A stretch of DNA of 64,000 bases, taken from JABCYV01 sp963696025 (GTDB taxonomy: Bacteria; Acidobacteriota; Terriglobia; Terriglobales; Acidobacteriaceae). The notes under the pieces were generated by a model. That model worked only from the letters and a program-made list of their open reading frames with translations, had not been told where the DNA came from and searched no databases. Of this stretch, positions 9,801 through 18,057 are shown piece by piece. The stretch spans positions 1 to 64,000 of the forward strand of contig CAVOII010000007.1 of the NCBI GenBank assembly GCA_963696025.1. The letters are read 5' to 3'. The position numbers and the translations under genes are program-made. Numbering within the stretch: position 1 is the first letter of the stretch; each line of letters opens with the position of its first letter.

Positions 9801-10172
9801 TTGGAGGCGGTCCCGGTCCTCAGGGTGAACTCTGTCGAATACCAGATCAAGCGTAGGATTGGTTTCTCGTGCGAAACCCAGAATTTTGTAGGTTTCGTCA
9901 GACCAAACGAGTTCACCGCTCTGCACCTTCCATCCGAAAGTCCCCGAGTGACTCAGCCTTTGCGCCTCTGCAAGGTACTGCCATCTTCTTTGCAAATCGG
10001 CTTTCGAAGCTTTTAGATCTTTATTCGCTTTTTCAAGTGCGGATGTTCCCTCAGCGTCCCGATCCTGCGAACGCTTACGAGATTCGGAGAGGAGTCTTCG
10101 ATCTCGGCTCCAGCCACCCAACGCGGCAATTAACCCGATAGAAAGCGCAAGAATGATTAGAAAATGCACCAT
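6861..10172 (-). CDS. Membrane-anchored histidine kinase with six tandem PAS domains
   Basis: FixL-like sensor kinase of about 1103 residues from the ATG at 10172 (GGAG 12 bases upstream; a TTG at 10190 would add six residues). One N-terminal membrane segment (HFLIILALSIGLIAAL) and a short coiled coil precede six consecutive PAS/PAC repeats (about 65-860). Each has a W-S-D/A-E-T-Y-x-I-x-G-F-type core and most end in a V-x-D-I-T-E/D-x-K-type PAC tail. HisKA follows (ALAHEIKQPIAAS, His about 888), then HATPase_c with the N box (LMLNAIEAM) and G boxes (SDTGVGLP, GTGMGLAI). The repeats diverge moderately, suggesting internal duplication. No haem or flavin ligand can be assigned by eye. First gene of the signalling operon. 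Confidence 0.93.
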   Translation of the reverse strand: MVHFLIILALSIGLIAALGGWSRDRRLLSESRKRSQDRDAEGTSALEKANKDLKASKADLQRRWQYLAEAQRLSHSGTFGWKVQSGELVWSDETYKILGFARETNPTLDLVFDRVHPEDRDRLQELRNRATQNGIDLDVEHRILLPDGVIKHVHVVAHAGRDNSGNLEYAGVVTDITERKRADDEREALSRSLQESKARLEEAQSVAHVGYWDWDLETGEIIWSDETYRIFGFKPQERTMDIETVRGLIHPDDREALYSTVDEEVAVGVHPVHQHRIVRPSGEVRTVQSITSKLWKTTDVGPEDGISREHNRLFGTVQDITELKQAEEASHALSRDLQESKDWLEEAQRVAHLGYWVWDLETNQVIWSAETYRIFGLVPKSGSFDVAVVREMTHPDDREAVFATAKKAIDTTTRADCEHRIFRPDGEMRVVHSLGDVRKNSQGRIQMFGTTQDITDRKRVEEDRQALSNALQQSNARLEQAQKLAHIGHYEWDLIENHVTYSEELCRIWGIPPVKDSFDVSAIFERIHPEDREKVSREAAEAISNGIHAKSEHRIVLPSGEVRVILGLGTVKRDASGKAYEMFGTGQDITERKLAEQALRQSQFYLSEGERLAHIGSWASTDLGIRWSEDLNIYWSDEVYKIFGFDSKNGTPRLQQFLSAVHPQDQASLTATMKKLHEEHCGCDVTNRIVRPDGEIRYVRCVGIPVVEDGVFKGYRGTTIDVTEQELLTQELRREQAYLAEAQRLTHTGSWAANFVTGQNFHLSDETVRMHGFDPSEKAIPFERFFNTVHTEDQPAVRAALENATRTGTDYDIEYRICRADDGEIRFFRSLGHHHPSGEMADYVGTTMDITEQKHAEQERERLRQLEADLAHINRINMMGELAAALAHEIKQPIAASITSANALLRWLAHNPPDLERARAAATRIEQDGNRAADVINRLRSFYKKGTPPQRESIKVTDIIREMTVLLGDEALRHAVTIRSELEEDVPDILADRVQLQQVFMNLMLNAIEAMKDTGGEMTIRSGLNQEGQLLISISDTGVGLPAASSERIFDAFHTTKPQGTGMGLAITRSIVESYGGRVWAKPNERAGAIFYLTIPIEAEAHA

Positions 10173-10347
10173 TGGCAATAGAAGCTCCAAATTTGATGAA
10201 TCTTACCCTACCTTCTGGGGGCAAGTCTTTTCACCCTCATACAGGCTGCCGGCCTAGGACCGGGCGATCAACGCGCTCTGCGGGAGTTGCAAAACCGCGG
10301 CGGTATGAGAAACGCGACCTTGTCTCATAAGTTTCATATCGCATCCT

Positions 10348-11235
10348 CTAGGGGGTGCGATTCCGATGCCACTCGTGTGGTGTAGCTCCAGTGACCCTCT
10401 TGAACGTCCGCGTGAAGTGGCTCTGATCTGCAAAACCTGTTGCCGCAGCCACCATGGAAAGACTCTCTCCTTTCATCAGCAGTAGCTCCTGCGCTTTGCC
10501 TATCCGGGTGTTCAGTTGATAGCGATGCGGGGATACTCCTGTAGACGCCTTGAACATCCTCGCAAATTGCGAGGATGACAGGTCGACCAGACGGGCAAGC
10601 TGGAAAACAGAAACGGATAAATCGAGATTCTCGTGGATGAAGTCGAGAACGAGACGGAGTTGTGAGACCGATAGTCCTGAGTTCTCTTTTTGGGGTCGCC
10701 GCTGGAAGCAGGCGCTCAGGAGGGCGATCGTGAGCCCTTCTCCGTACAATCCTATACTCGGGACAGATGCGTCACATTCTGCAGCAAGGAGTCGCGCGCA
10801 CTCGACCGCTCTCTTGTCATGAAACATCAGCTCAGGATTTCCTGCTTTGCCCGGGTCCAGATCGGTGCCCAACCAATCTCCCAGAGATTTCCTGTCGAAG
10901 CTCAGGCGAAGTTCGCGTACAGACTCCATGTTGTCCGTATAGCCCCAGACCCTCATCTCTGCCGGGACAAAACTGATGTGATTAGGCCGTTGACGTTCCA
11001 GGGCAACGGGACGATACAGATTTGTGCGGGCCTCACATCTGCCGCCGATCTCCGCGAGCACAACTGTGAGAGTGTCTTGCGGACCCGACAGATCGTGCCA
11101 GGCACGGCCTGGGTAGTTGAAATGCTGCAGGTGACGAACCGCGATGCCCGCGAAGGTTCGAAGTCTGCTGTGCGCCGCCTTCATACCATGCGGAGAACGA
11201 AACTCAAATGTGTCCGATCCCTCAGAAACCTGCAT
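10348..11235 (-). CDS. AraC-family transcriptional regulator
   Basis: Regulator of 295 residues. The start is set by a near-perfect ribosome site (AAAGGAGG) before the ATG at 11235; the frame stays open far upstream without a comparable signal. The N-terminal half is a cupin-like sensing region without a clear ligand motif. The last ~100 residues hold the paired HTH motifs of AraC/XylS (LSVSVFQLARLVDLSSSQFARMFK... MVAAATGFADQSHFTRTFKRVTG). It diverges from the SnoaL-like gene at 11410, whose promoter it probably controls (inference from divergent placement). Confidence 0.9.
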   Translation of the reverse strand: MQVSEGSDTFEFRSPHGMKAAHSRLRTFAGIAVRHLQHFNYPGRAWHDLSGPQDTLTVVLAEIGGRCEARTNLYRPVALERQRPNHISFVPAEMRVWGYTDNMESVRELRLSFDRKSLGDWLGTDLDPGKAGNPELMFHDKRAVECARLLAAECDASVPSIGLYGEGLTIALLSACFQRRPQKENSGLSVSQLRLVLDFIHENLDLSVSVFQLARLVDLSSSQFARMFKASTGVSPHRYQLNTRIGKAQELLLMKGESLSMVAAATGFADQSHFTRTFKRVTGATPHEWHRNRTP

Positions 11236-11409
11236 CTGTCGTCCTCCTTTTGCGGCTCTCGCCCATAGCGTTTTCCTACTATGATAGCCGTTTCGTACAA
11301 GCCACTCTCTGTTCCTTATAAGTATTTTGAGAGAAATGCCAGGAGGAAGAAGGCCGTGAAGGTCAAAGGAAAGATCGTTACACTGGCAAAGAAAAACAAG
11401 GGAGAGAAT

Positions 11410-11787
11410 ATGACAGTTGCAGAACTGATGCACCACAACTTCGATGAAATCTTCATCGAGCTTGATCCAGTGAAGCGCGAAGCCATGATACGCAATGCTT
11501 ATAAGGAAGATTGCGTATGGATACACCCGGGTGGCCGCCTGGTCGGCATTGCGGCGATCAATGAGGCAGCGTCGGAAATTCGTAAGCGGATCCCGGAGTA
11601 CCGCTACAAGGTAATTGGCGATATTCGCACGATGCACAATGTCGGGATGTGCCGTTGGGGGAGCGGACTTCCTGACCAACCGTTCCGCTATACCGGTACG
11701 GACGTTCTGGAGGAACGCGACGGCCGCGTTGCGGTGTTCTACACCTTCATCGACAGTGGAACTGCGCCGGTCTCGTCGAAGGAATAA
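11410..11787 (+). CDS. SnoaL/NTF2-like small protein
   Basis: A 125-residue protein of the NTF2-like cone fold: an N-terminal helix with ELDPVKREAMIRNAYKEDCVWIHPGG, then the strand region AINEAASEIRKRIPEYRYK and a closing strand VAVFYTFIDSG. Such domains are small-molecule isomerases, cyclases or ligand sinks, so no reaction can be assigned. The ATG at 11410 follows GGGAGAGA. In-frame codons further upstream lack a site and would encode a basic leader. Transcribed away from the AraC gene, which suggests co-regulation. Confidence 0.75.
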   Translation: MTVAELMHHNFDEIFIELDPVKREAMIRNAYKEDCVWIHPGGRLVGIAAINEAASEIRKRIPEYRYKVIGDIRTMHNVGMCRWGSGLPDQPFRYTGTDVLEERDGRVAVFYTFIDSGTAPVSSKE

Positions 11788-12048
11788 GGTCTTCGCTTGG
11801 ATGGAAAACGTGGCTGACGCGCCGTTGGATACCTGCGGACTGCTTTTGCGAACCCAGCAGTCCGGCCTTATCCGTTCTTGTCAGCGGATGGATCGCCGAC
11901 GACAGATTAGTACCGGAATGTCGGCTTGTAGGAAGTCATCGATTGCATCGGACTGGGTCAGGCTCGCGAGATCGAGAACTTGCGGCGGGCGACTGTCAAT
12001 TCGGATGGTTGCAGGGTGTTCGGAACCTCTTGAGGCAGAATAGTTTCT

Positions 12049-12091
12049 GGTTGGAGAGGCCGGATTTGAACCGCCAACCTTTCGGGTTATG
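12049..12091 (-). pseudogene. Truncated tRNA-Met (CAT) 3' end
   Basis: On the minus strand this reads from a CAT anticodon through the 3' anticodon arm, variable region, a T loop (TTCAAAT) and the acceptor 3' strand CTCTCCA-A-CCA. The 5' half is missing: bases before CAT do not form the anticodon stem, position 33 is G rather than U, and no TGGAGAG acceptor partner occurs nearby. One T-stem pair is also lost. It looks like the tRNA fragment left by site-specific integration. No integrase is seen. The rest of 11788-12275 holds no gene I can support. Confidence 0.6.
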
Positions 12092-12275
12092 CGATCTGAT
12101 TCAACTGTCGAGTCTTTCGATGTTTTTCGCGGAGTTCACTGTTGAGCGTCAGAAGAGCCATTAGAGTCCAAATCATCTCGGCAAAGTCAGATCTGGGCTC
12201 CTGAATCCAGTCCAAGTCGAACCACTGACTACCTTGGCGCGGTTGGGATTCTCCTGCTCAATGTCTGCTGCTTCT

Positions 12276-13110
12276 TCACTTCGTCTCAAAATCGGTGGAG
12301 ACGCTGAGTTTCTTCCAAATTCGTGCTTCCTCTAATCGCGCAAGATCATTCTTCTCCGCGGCGGCGTACGCATCGCTGCCGAGCAAGAGTCGCAACGGAG
12401 GGTTCCGTTCTTGCGTCAACTGGACGATCGCCTGAGCTGCCTTTTTGGGGTCACCAGGCTGCTTGCCGTTGTAGTTCCGCTGAAATCTTGCGGTAGCTCC
12501 AACCGTCGAATCGTATTCAGGATGACCTTCGCTAAGTTCGGTCGAACTGCCCGCGAAGTCTGTGCGAAAGCCACCGGGTTCAACGATGGTGACCTTGATG
12601 CCGAGCGGTGCCACTTCGCGCGAAAGCACCTCGGAGAAGCCTTCGACACCCCACTTCGCCGCCGAATAAGGCCCACGTCCCGGAGGGCCAATCCTTCCGC
12701 CCACCGATGAAAACTGAATGAACTGGCCTGCTTTCTTTGTCGCGAAAATACCTAAGAGCTGCCTTCGTCACAATAATCGTTCCAAAGAGGTTCGTTTCGA
12801 TCTGTGCCCGGAATTCCGATAGAGGCGTGTCTTCGACGGACGAAAGATTGCCATATCCCGCATTGTTAATGACCACATCCAGCGAGCCAAATACATCGAC
12901 CGCCGCCATTACCGCGTTTGCTGCTGCTGCTTCGTCGGTCACATCCATTGCGAAGAGCTTGACCTGATCTCCATATCGTTCCGACAGATCAGCCAGCGAC
13001 TTAATGTCCCGAGCTGTCGCCAACACTTTATTGCCCGCAGCGAGGCCCGCTTCAACAATTGCACGACCCAGACCACGAGAGCTGCCGGTGACTAACCATA
13101 CCTGCGCCAT
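12276..13110 (-). pseudogene. Short-chain dehydrogenase/reductase, one frameshift
   Basis: A Rossmann-fold SDR of about 277 residues if corrected. The first frame (13110 downwards) gives the TGSSRGLG cofactor loop, the NNAGYG motif and strand beta-5. The second frame (to 12276) gives the catalytic YSAAK and the C-terminal part. They join at 12735-12741, where GACAAAG reads through if one A is removed, restoring K-K-A-G-Q-F-I-Q-F-S-S-V-G-G. The lesion is an extra base in a short A run, so sequencing error is as likely as a true pseudogene. Substrate unknown. Confidence 0.8.
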
Positions 13111-13530
13111 TCATCCTCCTCTGTCAAGCCACCCCCCGGATATTCTGGAGAAGCTTCTCAAACTCAGGATTGGATGCGCAATGGGTATACGAAAGGACTT
13201 GTTAGTTACGGAGGAAATCGCAGAATCTTCAGGCCCTAAGGGCGACCCTTTGAGTTCGAGAGTGAGTGACTGTCTTGCCACACCGCTGGCTCTTGCGAGC
13301 TCCTGGAAATCTAAGGGCGCGCTCGGTGCATTGTTAAAGATAAGGGCTCCGGACTTATCAAACCCATCGAAACCCACCGAAAAAGAACTGATCAGTGCAA
13401 AGAATTAAAAGATTCTGATGCGGCGAAACAGCGATCGTCCGGCCTGTGTCGCGACAAAGGCAGAGGCAAGACGCCGAAATCATCTCTCCTACACGATGAT
13501 AACGCCTGCTACTGGTTGTTCTCCGCTCTG
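13111..13530. other. Intergenic stretch without a supportable gene
   Basis: About 420 bp between the SDR start and the TetR stop. Short open frames exist on both strands (for example 13111-13377 on minus) but none has a good ribosome site, a recognisable motif or convincing composition. Possibly decayed sequence within the accessory zone. Confidence 0.4.
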
Positions 13531-14109
13531 CTATTGTGAGGCGCCGAAAAGAATCGGGCTCACCATGGTTTCAATCCTGGCTGCCATCTCTTCCGCGGGG
13601 ATGCGATTGGGAGTCTGGAACCAGCGGCGTGCGGCTCCAAAAACGGCCCAGGCAGCGGTGGTCGCGGGGAGTGACGGGTCCGCACCGGGAGCCATTCCAT
13701 GATGGGCAAGTCCTTCCTTGAACATATCCTCAACGATAGGAATGATCGAGCCTTCGAGCACCATCCGCGACAACTGGGTGGGACAACCAGTGCTCTCCGC
13801 AAGATAGTCGCACACGCCGAGTGCGATCGCGCGCAATGCTCCATTGCAATCGGTAAAAGTTATGGCCCGGCGCTCGATCAGATCGCGGAAGCGGGATTCC
13901 GTCATGGCGTGCAGCAACGCGTTCTTGTCCGCATAGTGCAGGTAAAAGGTGGCCCGGTTCAACGTGGCCTCGTCAGCGATTTCCTGCACAGAGACGTCTT
14001 CGAACTCTTTCTTACTTAATAGCCTGGCCAGCGCCTCCATGAGCATGCGGCGGCTCCGCAGGATGCGCGGATCCGTCGTTTCTGTCTCGGGTTGGAGAAG
14101 CTGGGCCAT
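13531..14109 (-). CDS. TetR/AcrR-family repressor
   Basis: Repressor of 192 residues. The N-terminal HTH is clear (about 18-65: RSRRMLMEALARLLSKKEFEDVSVQEIADEA ... NRATFYLHYADKNALL, shown here in pieces). The C-terminal ligand domain has no specific signature. It is divergent from azoR-doxX, and the shared 110-bp gap carries palindromes, so it most likely represses that operon and itself, with release by an electrophile or quinone (inference from azoreductase loci elsewhere). Confidence 0.9.
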   Translation of the reverse strand: MAQLLQPETETTDPRILRSRRMLMEALARLLSKKEFEDVSVQEIADEATLNRATFYLHYADKNALLHAMTESRFRDLIERRAITFTDCNGALRAIALGVCDYLAESTGCPTQLSRMVLEGSIIPIVEDMFKEGLAHHGMAPGADPSLPATTAAWAVFGAARRWFQTPNRIPAEEMAARIETMVSPILFGASQ

Positions 14110-14141
14110 TTCTATATTGATGAAAGCATACCCCTTTACGG

Positions 14142-14202
14142 ACTAAAGCGACACTTGTTTATTTTCCTGAATCGACATATGTCGCTTATTAATCATATGT
14201 CG
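14142..14202. promoter_or_regulatory. Probable TetR operator cluster in azoR promoter
   Basis: A perfect 12-bp palindrome CGACATATGTCG sits at 14173-14184. A partial copy (CATATGTCG) follows at 14194-14202 and a weaker one (GCGACACTTGT) precedes at 14147-14157. They lie between the divergent TetR and azoR starts and just before the azoR ribosome site. A TTGTTT at 14155 could act as -35. Binding is inferred. Confidence 0.5.
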
Positions 14203-14219
14203 TGCAGGAGGAATTCTCA

Positions 14220-14846
14220 ATGTCGACGCTGCTTCATATTGATTCCAGCCCACTTTACGGCCGGTCAGTCTCCCGCGAACTAACCGCTGCGTTCGTCACT
14301 CAATGGAAGGCTGCGCACCCGGACGGAAAGGTCATTGACCGAGACCTCAACGCAACCGCCATACCGCCAATCAATGCGGAATGGGTCGGTGCCGTCTACA
14401 CGCCGGAACAGGCCCGCACTCCGCAGCAGAAGGAATTGCTCTCGCTCTCCGACTCGCTGCTCGCCGAATTGGAGCAGGCCGATGAGTACGTCATCGGCGT
14501 CCCGATGCATAACTTTGGCGTGCCTTCGGTTCTCAAGCTCTGGATTGACCAGATTGCGCGCGTGGGCAGGACCTTTTCCTACAGTGAGAAAGGGCCGAAG
14601 GGCCTGATCACCGGCAAGAAGGCAACCTTCATCATCGCAACGGGTGGGATCTACGACGCCCAGACGCGGATGGCCTCGTTTAATTTCGTGGAGCCGTATC
14701 TGCGGTCCGTATTTGGTTTTCTTGGCGTGACGGACGCGACCTTCCTCACCGCAGGTGGGACCAGCGCGCTGAACCAGGGGAAGGACCGGAACACATTTCT
14801 CGCACCACACCTTCAAGCCGTGCAGACGCACGCGCAGACCTTCTAA
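14220..14846 (+). CDS. azoR: FMN-dependent NADH-azoreductase
   Basis: Flavodoxin-fold NAD(P)H oxidoreductase of 208 residues that reduces azo dyes and quinones. N-terminal LLHIDSSPLYGRSVSREL binds FMN phosphate; VIGVPMHNFGVPSVLKLWID and TFSYSEKGPKGL match AzoR substrate and FMN loops; IIATGGIY is the third FMN contact. The ATG at 14220 follows AGGAGG at good spacing; an in-frame ATG six codons upstream would bury that site. First gene of a two-gene operon with the DoxX-like gene 12 bp downstream, under likely TetR control. Confidence 0.93.
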   Translation: MSTLLHIDSSPLYGRSVSRELTAAFVTQWKAAHPDGKVIDRDLNATAIPPINAEWVGAVYTPEQARTPQQKELLSLSDSLLAELEQADEYVIGVPMHNFGVPSVLKLWIDQIARVGRTFSYSEKGPKGLITGKKATFIIATGGIYDAQTRMASFNFVEPYLRSVFGFLGVTDATFLTAGGTSALNQGKDRNTFLAPHLQAVQTHAQTF

Positions 14847-14858
14847 GAGAGGACACTC

Positions 14859-15251
14859 ATGAAAACTACTTCAATTGTTGCTCGCTACTTACTGGGCCTG
14901 ATGTTTACGGTCTTTGGGTTGAACGGATTTCTCAACTTTATCCACCAACCGCCGCCGACGAATCCGCTGGCGTTACAGTTTTTTGGCGCCATCGTCGCAT
15001 CGCACTTTGCCGCGTTCTTCTTCGCGGGGCAGGTGTTTGGTGGGCTGTTGCTGCTCTTCGGTCGATTCGTGCCACTTGCACTGACACTGCTGGCTGCGGA
15101 GCTCTACAACATCCTGGCGTTTCACCTGACGATGTCACCGGGCACCATCGCGCCGGCTCTGGTCGCTTCCGTGTTGTGGATTTTGGTTTTCCTGCAGTAC
15201 CGCGAAAGTTTCAAGGGCATCTTCAGCGCGAAGGCTGCGACGCAGGAATAA
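14859..15251 (+). CDS. DoxX-like four-helix membrane protein
   Basis: A 130-residue inner-membrane protein with four hydrophobic segments (about 8-28, 43-70, 72-92, 97-115). ARYLLGLMFTVFGLNGFLNF matches the first helix of DoxX-like proteins. GAGAGGA precedes the ATG and the gene starts 12 bp after azoR, so the two are co-transcribed. Members are linked to thiol and electrophile stress; the biochemical role is not established. Confidence 0.8.
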   Translation: MKTTSIVARYLLGLMFTVFGLNGFLNFIHQPPPTNPLALQFFGAIVASHFAAFFFAGQVFGGLLLLFGRFVPLALTLLAAELYNILAFHLTMSPGTIAPALVASVLWILVFLQYRESFKGIFSAKAATQE

Positions 15252-15459
15252 ATTGCGTCGCAGAGTGAACGGTGAATTGATTTCAGAAGCATCCGCCCAT
15301 GCTCTGTTTGATTCCGATCGTCGGAGGCCTGCTGATCATGATGGGGCGACACGACCGCTCTGAAGCGTTGTTCTACTACTTCCGGCTGGAAGATCAGGTG
15401 CACACTCATTGTTGCGCCGGGCGAACTCTTGCGGAGTTCTGCGAAATGCCGGATGAAGA

Positions 15460-15810
15460 TCACCTCGGCCGAATTAGGAGAACAACTCCAAGTGCTATTA
15501 GGAGGACCACCAGCCCAATCAGCACAAAAGCTAATTGCCGTTGGCTCGAACTCCTCCCTGAGACCAAGACACCATTCTGGCTTTGCGGGATTGCGTACGA
15601 TTCCAGGTACCCACAGTTCGGACACCGGAATGTTGTGACTGGAATGACCTTATCTCTCTTCTCCACTGCGAGACCCGTCCAGAAACTCGGCTGGGGCTCC
15701 CCCGGACACCAGTTTTCTCGCTGCAATCCAGCGTGCGTGTTATCCGGCACCCAGCCAGACTCCATGTGCGCGTGACAGCTCGTGCACTCGACCGTTCCCT
15801 TCATATTCAT
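15460..15810 (-). CDS. Zinc-ribbon membrane protein (DUF6487-like)
   Basis: A 116-residue protein. N-terminal CTSCHAHMESGWV and a later FRCPNCGYLESYA supply two CxxC knuckles for one zinc ribbon (about residues 9-12 and 63-66). A C-terminal membrane helix (LAFVLIGLVVLLIALGVVLL) follows with a short basic tail. This order fits small DUF6487-type proteins of unknown function. Transcribed alone and convergent with the azoR operon. Confidence 0.7.
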   Translation of the reverse strand: MNMKGTVECTSCHAHMESGWVPDNTHAGLQRENWCPGEPQPSFWTGLAVEKRDKVIPVTTFRCPNCGYLESYAIPQSQNGVLVSGRSSSQRQLAFVLIGLVVLLIALGVVLLIRPR

Positions 15811-16016
15811 CCCCCAAGGAAGTAGCTAACCCAGCGCGCCCGAATTACATTCCGCGAGAGGACAGCCTACTCCCCTCCAACTGAGAATTACTGTGGGATG
15901 GAGCCGTTGACAAGGAGCGTTGAGGACTGATCAAAATTGACTGCCGCCAACTGATTCGGACGCGCAGCGTTTGCTGTTCACGGGAACGCAATTCTTAACT
16001 TTCTTAGCACAAGATG

Positions 16017-16241
16017 CTAGGCAATCCGCCGCGCACTTGGTCCCAAATACTCACGCAGGGCACGCTCCAATTGCTCTTGTAGGGCTGTCTCCATGTTCAT
16101 CTTGGCATCTGCAAAGCCGCTGCCACGAACGATGACCGACAACTTCTCGCAAACTCCGCTCCAGCCATCATCTTCGTGCCAGAAACTGCAATCAAGCGGT
16201 ACGCCAGCAATCACCGGTAGGGTTACTGCCTCTGATTTCAT
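16017..16241 (-). CDS. Small HicB-like protein
   Basis: A 74-residue protein starting at an ATG with GGAG six bases upstream. The pattern VPLDCSFWHEDDGWSGVCEKLSVIVRGSGFADAKMNMETALQ resembles the partial RNase-H-like fold of HicB/UPF0150 proteins, here given only in outline. No HicA toxin lies beside it, so toxin-antitoxin function is unsupported. It follows the zinc-ribbon gene at 16963 by 80 bp on the same strand and may be co-transcribed. Confidence 0.5.
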   Translation of the reverse strand: MKSEAVTLPVIAGVPLDCSFWHEDDGWSGVCEKLSVIVRGSGFADAKMNMETALQEQLERALREYLGPSARRIA

Positions 16242-16321
16242 AGGCACTCCATCGTCACGTTTCAGCCGCCACCAATTCGATGATCGTCGCGGCAAGTCCC
16301 GCCATTCTGAGAAATCGCCAG

Positions 16322-16963
16322 CTAGGTGTACTCCAACCGGAACAGTCTACCCGCATTGTCACCGCACAACCATTCTTGGCTCGCCTCCGTTGGCTTCAGC
16401 ATTATGAATCTGCTTCCGTACTTCTTCCTGAGTAGCCCTTTGACTTCGTTGAATCGCCGAATGCTGTCGAAAAAAGCCAGTTCCCGCCAAAGCTCAGCAT
16501 CTCCCAGCCTGATGATTTGGTACTTGTCCCCTGCGGCGTCCGCGATGTCCCACGTGAACTCAAGCATCTCGCCATTGAGTTCCGGCAACTGGTTGACGCT
16601 TTCGATTTTCTCCTGCTTAAACCTATCGATCCGGGCCTGCGCGTGCGCTATTTGCTCCCGAAATTTCGGTAGCTCTCGAATCGCTTCTTCGTTGCCCTGC
16701 GCAGCCGCTTCCTCCGTGTCGTGAAGATTCGGAAACAGCACTTCGCCAATTCGCTTGTGACATTGCGGACACTCGATACTGGTGCCACAAGCAGTCGGAT
16801 CTTCCAGATCATCGAGGCTCACCGTACCGACCCATCCGCAACGTGAGCAGCAGAGCAACTCCTGCTGCCAGTTTGAATACCACTTGAAGCCCCAGTGTCC
16901 GACCGTGTTCAATATCGGCTCCTCCGGCAGGGAATCCGGGGATTTCATGGTTTCGTTGCCCAT
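16322..16963 (-). CDS. Unknown protein with zinc ribbon and coiled coil
   Basis: 213 residues from an ATG with a strong AAGGAGGT site; the frame extends upstream to 17320 but runs through repeat sequence with no site. Residues 38-68 carry CCSRCGW and CPQCH, enough cysteines for a zinc ribbon. Residues about 80-125 are a charged helix likely to form a coiled coil. The C-terminal half (FDSIRRFNEVKGLLRKKYGS) is mixed alpha/beta. I do not recognise the family. Its neighbour downstream is the HicB-like gene. Confidence 0.6.
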   Translation of the reverse strand: MGNETMKSPDSLPEEPILNTVGHWGFKWYSNWQQELLCCSRCGWVGTVSLDDLEDPTACGTSIECPQCHKRIGEVLFPNLHDTEEAAAQGNEEAIRELPKFREQIAHAQARIDRFKQEKIESVNQLPELNGEMLEFTWDIADAAGDKYQIIRLGDAELWRELAFFDSIRRFNEVKGLLRKKYGSRFIMLKPTEASQEWLCGDNAGRLFRLEYT

Positions 16964-17056
16964 GTGACCTCCTTCACTTCCAACATACACCTCGGTCGTA
17001 CAGTCTCTGAGCTTGAATCGCCGAATCTGGGGTTGGGACCCCCCAAAGAATTTGCC

Positions 17057-17119
17057 GTGGCGCCCCTTGGCTTTGCCGTAGGCGGGCTCTAAGAGCCGGA
17101 TCTGGGGTTTTCCACCCCC
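17057..17119. repeat. Diverged repeat copy 1
   Basis: A 63-bp unit with core GGCTTTGCCGTAGGCGG, then GAGCCGGATC and TTCCACCCC. It is about 70% identical by eye to 18159-18220 in the same orientation. Part of a G/C-rich hairpin-prone stretch (16964-17246) upstream of the zinc-ribbon gene. Confidence 0.6.
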
Positions 17120-17246
17120 TCCAACGCTGGCAGTTGCCAGAACGCCATTCTTCCGGTTCATCGCCTTTGCTCTAGTTACCCCTATCTTCGCGCCATTTTT
17201 CGACGCGAGATCGTCTAGCAGCCCGTGGTGAAAGTCGGCCCGGCAG

Positions 17247-17811
17247 TCACGCCTTACGGATAGCGTCCCGCAAGCGATAGCGCAAGTGGATTGCTCCGGT
17301 GCAGAAACGTCGCGTGTCAAGCAATTCGAGATTCTGTCGTATGGCGGTTCGGAATGCCGGCTTTCCGCCGCCGACGATCACCGGATGGAGAAACAGGTGA
17401 CATTCGTCGACGAGATCGGATTCGAGCGCAAGTGCTGCCAGTTCGGCGCCGCCAATGAAGATGTCGTGCGCCGATTCGCGCTTGAGTTTCCGAGTTGCCT
17501 CGGGATCGAACACCCGCTCGACACGCGCGATGCGTGTCGGAGCGCGTGTCAGCGTTCGTGAGAAGACGATCTGCTCGGCCTTCTGCCAGACCCGTGCGAA
17601 GTCACGGTGTTCGGGCGGATAGCCCTCCAGCGGCCCATCCCAGTGCGCCATCGTCATAGAGTCGCCGCCCAAGGAGATGGGTTCCGATCGGCCGCATTAA
17701 CTCAGTGATGAAATCGAATACTTGATCCGGATTGCCCCAATCGAAGGCGCCGGTTTTGTCCTCGATGTAACCGTCGAGTGACGCATTGGTGATGTAGATT
17801 AACTTCGACAT
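17247..17811 (-). pseudogene. RibD_C/dihydrofolate-reductase-like protein, one frameshift
   Basis: About 187 residues if repaired. First frame from the ATG at 17811: MSKLIYITNASLDGYIED, then RPIGTHLLGRRLY. Second frame to 17247: TMAHWDGPLEGYPPEH, KQ-type sheet region and IFIGGAELAALALESDLVDE, the GG NADPH-binding loop of YwjB/YyaP-like reductases. They join near 17655, where TATGACGATG lacks two bases (or has one too many) for L-Y-E-T-M-A. Accessory gene, possibly decaying with the transposase remnant next door. Real substrate unknown. Confidence 0.78.
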
Positions 17812-17838
17812 ACCAGAGAACCGTACTACACTTCGCCC

Positions 17839-18057
17839 ATGTCGCTGGGCAAACGAAAACGCGACCGACAGCCGGCGATGTGGGTGACGGCGACGAACTT
17901 GCCGACGGCCGCGAGTCATCCCTTCTATCGTCGGTTGAATCAGCTGCTGCGAGAGCACGGCTTCGACGCCTTCGTCGAAGCGCAATGTGCCGGCTTCTAC
18001 GCCGCCACGATGGGCCGCCCCAGAGCCAGATCGCAAGCATCGTCACCGCTGGATTGA
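17839..18057 (+). pseudogene. Transposase N-terminal remnant (IS1182/IS5-like)
   Basis: 72 codons beginning MSLGKRKRDRQPAMWV, then PFYRRLNQLLREHGFDAFVE and a MGRP motif, a signature I recognise as the start of a DUF772-type IS transposase. The frame is lost just after MGRP and no catalytic DDE region follows. It is divergent from the broken RibD-like gene with 27 bp between. No terminal inverted repeats were found by eye. Confidence 0.7.

Noticed and set aside
9117..10016. Plus-strand open frame of 299 codons
   Set aside because: Antisense to the PAS repeats of the kinase; no ribosome site or motif.
12049..12124. Complete tRNA-Met gene
   Set aside because: Only the 3' part is present; the 5' acceptor strand, D arm and 5' anticodon stem are missing.
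13111..13377. Minus-strand frame of 88 codons
   Set aside because: No ribosome site, family or stable composition; left as intergenic.
16017..16963. HicAB toxin-antitoxin locus
   Set aside because: The partner gene has zinc-ribbon cysteines and a coiled coil, not a HicA toxin fold.
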